Source: Serpula lacrymans var. lacrymans S7.9 (lineage: Eukaryota; Basidiomycota; Agaricomycetes; Boletales; Serpulaceae). From it: a stretch of DNA of 64,000 bases. The DNA lies in NCBI RefSeq assembly GCF_000218685.1, contig NW_006763294.1, positions 724,475-788,474 of the forward strand. Reading direction: 5' to 3'. The notes under the pieces were generated by a model that saw nothing but the letters and a program-made list of their open reading frames with translations, did not search any database and was not told the origin of the DNA. The translations under genes were made by a program, and so were the position numbers. Of the stretch, positions 54,106 to 64,000 are shown in pieces (positions within the stretch are counted from its first letter, which is position 1; each line of letters begins with the position of its first letter).

Positions 54106-57100
54106 AGCCAATGCTGCGGTCTTTGCTATATGCAATCGCAGCTTCTACGTACCTACGGTAAGGTAAGCTTTTAAGAGCTATTACTCTCAATATCTTCGCG
54201 CTTTTCTCCTTGGTCGACATTCTTGGTCGACATCTACGCCGCATTTGCATTTGGCTACTCCTTCGATTCGATGACGTTCCGACATATATCATAATATTGA
54301 TGTAGCTCGCCATCGGGAACTATGTAATTTGCTTGATTTTGGAAAGCTAGACAAAAGTGAGTGATTAGCTCAAAATCTCAGTGGGTGCATTGGAAGCTGC
54401 TGCACAAGACAGCCACAGCTTCCACCCTCAGGTCAGTTTAACAACACAATTCTGTACCCCAACTCCTTCCTCCGCTTGTTACCCTTGTTGGGTTGGTAGA
54501 CTATTGCGAATACGCCCTTAACGAGTTTCAGCGTATGGTGGCAATTAAGTTGACTGAAATAGTGTCAATGGGTTCCGCATGCAAGGAAAGAGGCTCTATT
54601 TTGGGGAAGATGTATAATCTCTGGTTTGCTTCAGTATAGCTGGTGAGTCAAGGCCCTAAAAGCTGTAGGCTAACAATAATAGTAACAGTAACACTTGCAG
54701 AACTGGATGAACTCACCAACAACGGTCCGCAAGCTTCATCAGCTCGCTCGCTGTGCAATTGTTAAAGCCAGGGATCATCTCGACCTTCGTGATGAACCGC
54801 CCCTTTGCCAAGTTGGCGCTTGCATTTCGAATCATTTCCACAAGGCAATTACATCAAGGCTCCGATGAAGGATCATCATCAAATGCAATATCATCATCAA
54901 ATGCAATATCATAATGGTGCCGATTTACTATGAATGATCGCATTGCTACTAACCAGAGACTGTAAGCCATCTTCCAACATTATGTAGCTCGTTATGTCAG
55001 CCCTTAGGACATTGACAGATCATGTCTACGACCAACTTACTTGAACTTTCTTCAGGGTGAATAGTTTGGCTCATAGGACCCGCTAGACTATAGCTTAATA
55101 ACTCCGAACAGAAGAGTTTCGTAAACCGGATGGCAAAAACACTGCTCGTCATCATCTTCCTAGATCCGCCCATTATCACACCTTTCAATATTACTTCTGT
55201 CTCCTCACATGATCCTGGTTCGTCGGCCGCTTGATTATAAGCCAAGTTCGTTTCATGTTGCCATTCTTTCCAAAGTTTTGTTTCAGGTCATAGTCGTCTT
55301 AATAGATTCAACCTGCACGTCACACGCATTGACTCCGCCAAACTGAATGTCTGTCTTCGCCACGGCACTGGTGGGCCGATTGTACTCCATTTGAAACTTG
55401 TACTATTAGACCCTGTGCGTCTTTCTTGTCTTAATTATACCGGGAATCGGATTTCGTCTCACGAGGACTTCTGGACGTCTGTTCTTAGGTGCTATAAGAA
55501 TATGTTGCCAGCATGTTTTTTCATGAACGTGAGGATTGACCTGTTTATAGTGCTTTGTTATGCCTTCGCGGCAAGAACGCAACATGCATTCTCCCTCGTT
55601 GATATGTTGGCCCGCATTCGAACATATCAACATCTGGTAGTTATTTTAGTGCGTCATCTCTGCGGGTATGTTCTTCAATCGCGATGGTGATGTGATGATG
55701 ATAAGGGCTATTATTGGCTCTCTCAGTGCAATTGAGATTGAATTAGCATGACTGCGGAGAGCTCAGGTGGCTGGGTTGTCCCATCTGGATGTCAAGCGCA
55801 TGTCAATTTTTATCAAGAGTACCTTGATGGACGGTATGCCGTTTGAAGTTTTGAATGACGTGGAGAATTTTCTCGGCTGAGATTTGCGCAAAAGGCTTAT
55901 CCTGAACCTGATATTTCATTACACAATTAGACATAATGTGAGAAATGGACATGCATTTGTTGCACCTCGGTCAGTGTCAGGCGGAATGGGAATGAGTACG
56001 AACGATCGCACAGTGTAAGGCACTGTGATTGGACGGCGTTTATAAATGCGGAAACTACCAATAAATCGGTGGGTGGGGGAGTCTTAAATAGGGTCCAGTT
56101 CCTTAAGTCGTGGTACGATGTACGAGAATGAAAGGCTCCACAGTGTTAGGATCAACCTTGTCAATAGAACGGCAGTAAGTCAACAGAAAAGAGTCTATTA
56201 TAGAAGGGCCAGTCATGGTGGGGGGGGGGAACTGAACTCCCTATTGAACGTGAAAAACACGTTTAAATTTACTCAATAGTACCGCTCACCAGGAAGTGTG
56301 AAAATGCAGAGTTGTGCGTGTTGATACAGTGGATATCCAAATTGAAAAAGGATAAGGAATTGTTATTCAGACTACTGCTCTGGATATAGGGCTATGCTGG
56401 ACAGGTCCAATGAATGGATGATCGATCATAGTAGAGCAAAAGTCAATAAGTATGTGCCGGGAATTTGGAGAACGCGTCGAGGGCGTGTCGCGGCATGCTG
56501 CGATAATAGACACTTCGATAAGCTTGACTGACAACTGTTCCTTTGCAACAGACTTGGCTGCGAATCGAGAGGGCCTGGTGAGACCCGGTGTCAGGTCCGG
56601 TGTGCGAGTGTCAGTTCCTGGTCTCAAGTGAAGATAGTCAAGTGGACACTTGCGAGCACAATATTTGATATACGACGGACCATCGATAAATGCAGCAGAC
56701 AAGTGAGGCAGTCTAGGCGTGCGATGGTGTAGATCTAGGGCACCAGAGATGCATTAGTGGTGCTCATATGAAGCGCAGAAAGGGGAAAGCAACAGGAATT
56801 CAAGAAGCCGGGACGAGAGAGGAAAAGGCATGTCAAGAAATGACAAAAATCGACGAGATCATGCGAATAGTGTGCGGTACCTGCCTACAGATCTGAAACG
56901 AGGCTTTATTAGGGCGCCTGCACTTTTACGAGCCAGGCACATGCGTGGAAACGCCAGTAACGCCGGCTCGCATCACTCCTGCAGAATACTGGGCAAACAT
57001 GGGTGATATGCTGGACTAGCGCTGCTATGGCTACTAACAGTGAGCACGCAGCGCTGCAGGGAAGCGAGCGAAGAGGACGGCGCTCAGCCGGGGTATGCCG

Positions 57101-57396
57101 GCGGGCGGTGGCACGATGTCCATAAAAGGGCGTAGCAGCGATATTATATAATTAACACGCAGAAAATGAAAATTTGAGTCTCAGGAACCGGTGATGTGCC
57201 TGGGAAAGATGATTGGTTGACCGCTGATCCTTGACTGCCCTTGGGTGCTCCCACCACCTCGAGTCCTTTTCTCTTATACCCTCCCCATTTCCCCAGAACA
57301 ACAAGTATCGTCCCCGCGACCCCCTTCCTCGTCGTCGCACCTGTCGACCTCGTCGCAGTCGCCATCGTCGAGCACGTCCTCCACCCGCTCTCCACA
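54106..57396. other. Gene-poor 3.3-kb region, coding-like relics only
   Basis: There is no convincing gene. Short stretches look protein-like but are broken by stops: plus about 54,705-54,870 (HQLARCAIVKARDHLDLRDE), plus about 55,275-55,440 (LHVTRIDSAKLNVCLRHGTG) and plus about 55,755-55,880 (LSHLDVKRMSIFIKSTLMDG). A small tandem repeat (unit ATCATCATCAAATGCAAT) is at about 54,877-54,913, and a G10 run is near 56,220. The right part should contain the OPT transporter promoter. These could be relics of a degraded gene; no family was recognised. Confidence 0.45.
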
Positions 57397-60300
57397 ATGT
57401 CCCGCCGTCCTCCGTCATCAGCTGGCGGCTCTCGCCCATTCACTGCTTCAGCCTTTCGTCCATCCACAGGTCGTCCGACAACAGCTGCTGGATTTGGACA
57501 CGAGTCTCAATTTACCTATGACAATGCCTATTACGAGGAGGAAGACGAGGAGGAAGAGAGCGACACCGAGGATCTCTTTGCTTTTTTACCCCCATCGACT
57601 CCCGACCACCCCCAGGAAAAGGCCCAGCAATCGCAGCCCTATTCTCATCCATCCCCCAGCTACGATCACATCTTCGCCAATGCTTCCCCCTCTCATATGC
57701 CATCAGTAACGTATCCCTCGCCTACATTTGATCCACACGCTCGTTTCCCCGCTGACGTCCCAGCTGGTCCTTCCGGTCCCTTTCCCCCCCATCTATCACA
57801 CACTCCAGTTGAGAGCCCCCCTTCAACTTCATCTCAGCCAGGCCAAGATGATCCGTATAGAATGCGCAGACTTAGCACGGCGCTCACATCTACCACTGAC
57901 ACTCGCCCATCTAGAACTAGCGCTATCAGTTCGAGAGAGATACCCGTCCGTCTGCCTACTCCACCGGAGAAAGAGGAAGATACCTTTGCCGAATCATCGA
58001 GGAGCAAGCGTCACCCATCTTCAACCATTGGTGATAGCCTAAGTTTGACACCCAGCATGCTCGAAGAAGATAGTCGCGACGGCTCCATAAAGTGAGCTTA
58101 TCTATCTCGATCTTCATATTCTTCTTGGTTAAATTTGTTAAATAAACTGTTTTGTAATTCTAAGAATGGAGTTTGACTTTGATGCCATCAATGAGGAGGA
58201 CAGTCCGTTCCCAGAAGTTCGTGCATCCGTATCAAATATCGATGATCCTGACATGCCTGCTATGACCATACGCATGTGGATTGTTGGGCTTCTTCTTTCT
58301 ATGGTCGGCGGGTGAGTTTTATCCTCTTGTTTTTTCAACGAAGTCCTTATCATTTCCAGTGCCTTGAACGTTTTCTTCAATTTCCGGCAACCTGCCCCTT
58401 CCGTATCTCCCATGGCCCTTCTCCTCCTATCATACCCTGTCGGCAAGTTTTTGGCTTTTGTTTTGCCGATCACTACCTATCGTCTTCCACGATTCCTCGG
58501 TTCTGTCGAGTTTTCTCTCAATCCAGGGCCTTGGAATATCAAGGAACACGTACTTGTCTTTATCATGGCGAACGTCGCGATAGGTCCTGCATATGCGCTA
58601 AATGCTATCGTCGTTGCTCAAATAAACTATGGCATTTATTACAATTACTGGTTCAGTGTTCTCCTGGTCCTTGCTACGCAACTTACCGGATTTGGCCTGG
58701 CGGGGATGTGTAGACGATTCTTGGTGTGGCCAGCTAGTATGGTTTGGCCCCAAAATCTGGTCGCCTGTACCTTGCTGAACACCTTGCACGCTGAAGAGGA
58801 TGAAGATTCTGGTGGCATAACGAGGTATCGTTTCTTCTTGATTGTCCTTGGTGGAGCATTCTTTTTCTTCTTCATTCCTGGTAAAGTCATCGCTATCGAT
58901 GAATCAAGTCTGCCTTGCTAACACACGCATACTAGGCTACCTCTTCCAAGCATTATCAGTATTCTCCTTCATCTGCTGGATTGTCCCAGAGAACGTTCCT
59001 GTTAACCAGCTATTTGGAGTTGAAACTGGGCTGGGTATGAGCGTATTGACTTTCGACTGGACCCAAATTTCGTGGATTGGCAGCCCTTTGATGTTTCCGT
59101 GGTGGGCTGAAGCTCACATTTTTGTGGGTTTTGTGATGTTCTTCTGGATATTGACACCCATATTGTACTACACCAATGTAAGGCTTTTATCATCTTTGTG
59201 TACCCCCTGTTTTATTGATGGTTTGCAGACATGGCAACTGGCGTATTTCCCCATTTCTGATGACAGCCCATATGATCGCTTCGGGAAGCTCTATGATGTC
59301 TCACGTGTGCTCACTCCTCAGGGTCTTTTCAACCAGACGGCATACGACGAGTACTCCCCTCTTTACCTACCTGCTACCTACGCTGTCACATACCTTCTAG
59401 CTTTCGCGTTGTCCACCTGTGTCATTGTGCATACTATATTGTATCACGGCCGCAGTCTTCTCAACGGCGTCAAGAGGATTAGAGTTGAACCAGATGATAT
59501 TCATGCTAAGCTCATGAGGAATTATCCAGAAGTCCCAGATTGGTGGTATTTACTGTCATTCATAATTTTCTTCCTGGTGATGGTGTTAGCTGTGGAGGTG
59601 AGTTGTTTCAGAAATCGAAGTGTAGTTGACTGACTAAATATTATTTTTATTAGGTGTGGCATACATCGGTGCCGGTTTGGGCACTTGTGCTCTCTATCTT
59701 ATTACCAGTTCTATATGTCTTGCCTTCCGGGTTTATATATGCGATGACGGGACAAGGGGTATGTGGCGCTGCAAATGGATAACCATCTTTCAAGTCCTTA
59801 TGTATCCACCTCAGATCACGTTGAACATATTAGCCCAAATCATCCCTGGCACACTTTTAGCAGGCAACCCGATAGCAAATATGGTACTTTTATTCCTGTT
59901 TGTTTGTGCGAGATGTGCACGCGACTCACTATTATTTGTAGCTCTTCAAGGCGTACTCTGTGCAAACGTTGACTGAAGCTACGTCCTTCGTTCAAGACTT
60001 GAAGCTAGGTCACTATGTCAAAGTTCCCCCACGAGCTACCTTCTGGGGTAAGTTAATATCTACGAAAGATTTATGTTTCTCGACTCAAGCGTCTATGATT
60101 TCTTCCTTTAGTGCAGTCCATTGGGACTCTTATGGCATCATTTGTTCAAGTTGGCGTAAAGCAATGGATTTTCCATAACGTAAAAGATATTTGTGCACCC
60201 GACCAAGCTGGCTCCATGACGTGCCCTCACAACCAAGTTTACTTCACTGCATCGGCCATTTGGTATGTATATTCGCGTATCTACGTTGCTATCATCCTAA

Positions 60301-60942
60301 TGTGCGAGCGTAGGGGACTTATCGGACCAACTCGACAATTCGGTGCTGGAGCACTCTATCATGCTGAATTATACGCCATCATCGTTGGTGTGGTCCTACC
60401 GATACCCTTTTGGCTTTGGCAGCGCCGGTATCCAAATTCATGGATTAAGTTCGTGAGCACTCCAGTGGTGCTGAATGGCGTGTCGTATATCCCACCTGCC
60501 ACGGGCATCAACTATTCAGCATGGTTCGCTGTTGGCTTTGTATTCCAGTATCTGATCAGGAAGAGGAACTTTGCGTGGTGGAGCAAGTTCAATTATGTGA
60601 CAAGTGCTGCTTTGGACAGTGGTAAGTCTTCTTATTTACGACTCCCAATCTACTCTTGGTTGACGATGTCATCGTAGGCACGGTGTTGTCTCTTATTGTG
60701 ATATTTTTCACTCTCCAAGTAAGTCTCTCGCAGTGTTGAAATTTTTATTTAAATGATTTATTGTGTTATCATAGTTTCCAAAAGGTGGCATTGATCTCAA
60801 CTGGTGGGGAAATTCGGTTTACCTGGAGAGTACGTATTACCCCATATCCCATATCTGCATATACTTACTTGAGCTCGTAGCTGCGGATTACAAACGCATG
60901 GCGCTAAAGCCCATCCCTTCGGGTGGTCTCCCTTTACAATAA
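57397..60942 (+). CDS. OPT-family oligopeptide transporter
   Basis: Thirteen exons (first 57,397-58,091, last 60,881-60,942) sum to 2,871 nt, 956 aa. A Ser/Pro/acidic N-terminus of about 230 residues is cytosolic and looks disordered (EEEDEEEESDTEDLF). It is followed by FPEVRASVSNIDDPDMPAMT, the usual entry of the OPT domain, and about 12-14 membrane segments, for example LSYPVGKFLAFVLPI, FSLNPGPWNIKEHV (the NPG motif), VWPQNLVACTLLNTLH, LAGNPIANMLFKAYS and GINYSAWFAVGFVFQYL. The end MALKPIPSGGLPLQ is typical. OPT proteins of the fungal peptide-transporter branch import small peptides or glutathione with protons at the plasma membrane. ATG at 57,397 is the first in frame. Confidence 0.93.
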
Positions 60943-63644
60943 TGTACTTAACAAGCTGCACAAATATCATAACATTTCGGGGGTATAAGGAATCATCGCA
61001 TTATTATTTTGATATGTGAAGGCGATGTCTGGTCATTTTTTTATGCGCTCCTATTCCATCCTAGTTCCCCCTTCTTCGTGATCTCACGACCCAAATTTTA
61101 GAGTAGGAACCCGTATACATATATCTATGCAAATCTTCGTTTCTAACGTTTGCATTAGTAGTTGGCCGTGATGCGTACATACCAAAAATGCAATGTATTG
61201 AAGTAACTATAGGACGAATGATGGATGATCGTGAATGTATTTTCATTAAGAAAACCCTGTATATGTATTTCGGGACAGGGTCAATTGGCTCATGAGACCA
61301 GCAAAAAAATCTCAAGCTTTAGAGATGTAGTACAGTAACACCAGTACTTTCTCGGGGTCCGAATGGGCAGCTCGAAGAACCTCGTCGCCTTAAATGTCAA
61401 TCATATTGATTGGACCGCCGGTCATAATGTGTGTTCCGTGTATTCCGTGTATTATTTCATTTTGGCGATCGTAACCTTTTACCTTTGAGTGAGAGTTTAG
61501 TTTTCAGCTCAGCGTGTCGAAATTTTCGTATTCCGAGAGTTGATTATGTTGCCCCCCTGGACTCTAGGCGTCATGGTTGTGTTGAAGACGAAGCAAGGCA
61601 GATAAGGGAGAACCGCAGTATCAAGCCTCTCGGCCTGTCTCGCGCGAACAGAGAATGGCGGGCTCGAGCTCGACTATGTCATTGTCGTCGCACTCGATGG
61701 CTTTTTTGTGGAAATGCGGAGGAATACAGCCGTGTTTGTCGACCGAACGTCCAAGAATAAAGTTGGCGAATCTAGGTGATGCAGTGGAAGCAGTCATATC
61801 GGATGCTCTCGTCTCCAAATATCTCCAGCCTATCGTCAAAGTGAAACAAAAAGAATCGGCTGATACAATTTCATACTATTAGCAAAGCTGAAGACTTAAC
61901 AGTAAACTGTGCATCGTGCGAGCGGCATCCATTTCACTCTCATTATTACATTTCTGCAATATTGTACAGGAAAGGCTTTGACGTGTAACAGGGGTGTAAT
62001 CTGGAAACTTGACAAGGCAGATAGCTATTTTGAGCAGACTCAGGAGATTCTCAGATGATCATACTTACCCAGTAGGAGTACTAGTATAAATATAAAATTA
62101 CTACGTCGAGTGAAGATCGTAGAAAGGGTAGAAGTAACGATGCAGCGGCTGCACTAGACTACTAGCTAGTAGCCGCAAATGGAAACTAGCTAGAATCAGA
62201 TGTCCAAAACTCCGCGAATATTTACCTAACAAGCAGACCCTAGTGTGCTTCCACTTTCCCTTTTTTCGTTTCAATTCATCGTGCAATGAAAGTTCCTTGG
62301 AAAGCTTGGAAAGGACGAAAAGAAATAATTGTACGTCTCTTTCTAGCCGAATATGTCTACGAACTTTACTGAATGGCAGTCGCAAATGTAAAGACAACCA
62401 GTGCTGTGCTGGACTCACTGAATTGGATGACTTTCAACGCTTTGGGAACCATCTCCTGAGGTGAGTTGATCAATTACAAAAGCTGCGGTTCCATGGTCAA
62501 AATGTAGCGAGTTATCAAGAAAAGGCTGATCGCGCCGACGACGGATAACTTTTTCATGGCGACCGTGATACTACTCGCTCCTGTGCCATTATAAAAACAA
62601 GCAAACCTAGAATATACTTTCCCGTGGACATGAACCTGAACACAATCCACCTGATTCAAGTCGAGGTTTAATTACCGAGTAGTGGGTGGTAAACCGGCGG
62701 CACAAGCTTCACATATTCGGCTGTGTTTCATTCAGCTCGCTTGCGCCCCTGTACCATATCTCTGCGATAAAGGGCAAGAAGTCATGTCCACTATTCGTCA
62801 TGATGGCTGCTGTCGGAGGCAGGTGTAAGGAATGGCAGTCATGCGGAAAGGGGAACAAATGAAACAATGTATCCATCCCATTACGCTTAACATGATTATT
62901 GAGCCTGGTTCAGAAGTTGGTGGGCACAGTGGAACCGTATGGAATTACAAGAATGGTGAGCATAGCCTCCTTCTGTCATGGTCCTGTATCACCCGTAACA
63001 TATACTGTATAGGATAGTTTTATGACTAGGACTGTCTTCGACGATTTGATGATTTTGCCTGAATGTCTTCTTGCAAGCCAGCCATTTACTGGCGCTTTGC
63101 CCCTTTCGTATTATGGACATGCACACTACATGCTGCAGCAGGATGTTATGCTCAAATTGATGTTCATTATTCAGTTTACGCTTCGTGTTCAGGAACTTAC
63201 AAAGATTCTCATGAAGACCGGCCACATCACCGCAGCCTTTGTTCGCGCAGTCCTTGAAGTTTCTCATCGCTGCGGTTCCGGAACTTTTATATATGAACTA
63301 TGAACGTATACATGGTATAGCAGGCTTGTAGTATCGAATTGCATAAACCTATATAACAAGTGACTACCAAAGGATGCCAAGGATAGCATTGGCTAAAAGG
63401 CGATTCAGTTTGGTTCTGACCTCCTCGGGGGTGGCAAATATGGTTCAAGGCAGTTCAGAGGCGCTCGCTGCTGATTGTTGAAAGTAATAACATGCCTTGA
63501 TTAGGAAACCTTACCGCGGCGCAGTCAAAACGCTGCGGTTGCGCCATGTGCAACGACATATGTCACCTAAAAGCTCCATATAATTAGGCACATAAAAGCT
63601 GATGATAACAGTGCCACGACCACCACAGCCGTCTGTAAAGTACA
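60943..63644. other. Gene-poor 2.7-kb region
   Basis: Only short frames are seen. Plus frames at 61,431-61,882 and 62,832-63,303 have some codon-like structure (for example KLANLGDAVEAVISDALVSK) but no domain, and I could not join them into a gene. The region includes the 3' end of the OPT gene and the promoter of the next gene. Confidence 0.4.
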
Positions 63645-64000
63645 ATGATCGTGCAAGAAAACACCCCCAAACGTGGCCCAGACTCTAAAGATGACCCTAA
63701 CACCGGCAGTCAAGAGGCTGCCAGTGGGAGCAGCCAGCCTCCTTTACCTCCGCCAATGTATTCTTATACAGCCCCTCCAGTACAACCGTATCAAAATACT
63801 TATCAACCCTACACCCCAGAGCCCTATGTGGTACAGTCCGAATCGACTTTCAAACGGTTCTGGAAAGCATTTGGAATAGCTGTAACCATCTGGTTCCTTT
63901 TTGCTGTTTTCACGGAGAGTATGTTTGAGGTAGGGAGTTACGGTCGCAGCAGGGTATGTCCATGTCTTTATATTGGTTTCTAAGTGCCGAATACTGAGGA
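63645..64000 (+). CDS. Hypothetical membrane protein, 5' part only
   Basis: From ATG at 63,645 the first exon encodes a polar, Pro/Tyr-rich N-terminus (PPLPPPMYSYTAPPVQPY), then a basic stretch and one membrane segment (KAFGIAVTIWFLFAVFTES). A GT donor with good context (AGG-GTATGT) is at 63,954, so the gene very probably continues outside the window. Many agaricomycetes have genes with a Pro-rich N-terminus and one such helix; their function is unknown. Confidence 0.6.

Noticed and set aside
53610..54161. A separate gene from the 183-codon plus frame
   Set aside because: It is the CorA gene read through its last two introns; the spliced model keeps phase and ends in the two membrane helices.
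54877..54913. A CRISPR-like or regulatory array
   Set aside because: Only two to three 18-bp tandem units without spacers; a small satellite. CRISPR arrays are not expected in a fungal genome.

Overview
The window is nuclear DNA of a filamentous basidiomycete, most likely an agaricomycete. The evidence is dense short introns (mostly 48-70 bp), several micro-exons of 10-15 nt, DUF6534 membrane proteins, Tri5-type terpene synthase, chromodomain Gypsy and Copia retroelements, and an F-box gene of agaricomycete style. All coordinates, exons and products below were read by eye from the sequence; no database search was run.

Left third (1-18,163): a retroelement island with layered insertions. Its backbone is a decayed Gypsy chromovirus on the minus strand (about 1,944-12,790: 3' LTR, chromodomain, integrase, RNase H, RT, protease, gag). 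Upstream of it lies a decayed Copia element, also on the minus strand (about 12,790-17,500), which ends abruptly inside its RT. Solo LTRs of at least three families sit in this backbone. Family F1 (about 412 bp) has seven copies with 5-bp target duplications. Family F2 (593-628 bp) has two full copies plus relatives and carries a small conserved membrane-protein ORF at the start of U3. Family F3 (about 414 bp) has one full copy and one relative. A longer repeat, R1, occurs twice (1-1,793 and about 8,830-10,290); each copy preserves the uninterrupted site of insertions carried by the other.

Middle (18,446-47,529): accessory and metabolic genes. First come two tandem paralogous DUF6534 membrane-protein genes. 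Then follow a nitronate monooxygenase, an ACC-synthase-like aminotransferase, two divergent cytochrome P450s, a PQ-loop membrane protein, a DUF3533/SNG1-type membrane protein, a Tri5-family sesquiterpene synthase, two tandem old-yellow-enzyme genes and a third P450. The synthase with flanking P450s, enoate reductases and membrane proteins looks like a sesquiterpenoid biosynthetic gene cluster; this is inference from gene content.

Right third (47,979-64,000): a large F-box gene, a CorA-type divalent-cation transporter with an altered GMN signature, and an OPT oligopeptide transporter. Two gene-poor stretches (54,106-57,396 and 60,943-63,644) and the 5' part of an unknown membrane-protein gene complete the window. 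For the nitronate monooxygenase, aminotransferase, second P450, DUF3533, terpene synthase, F-box, CorA and OPT genes, the exon lengths I deduced sum to an exact multiple of three, which supports those models.
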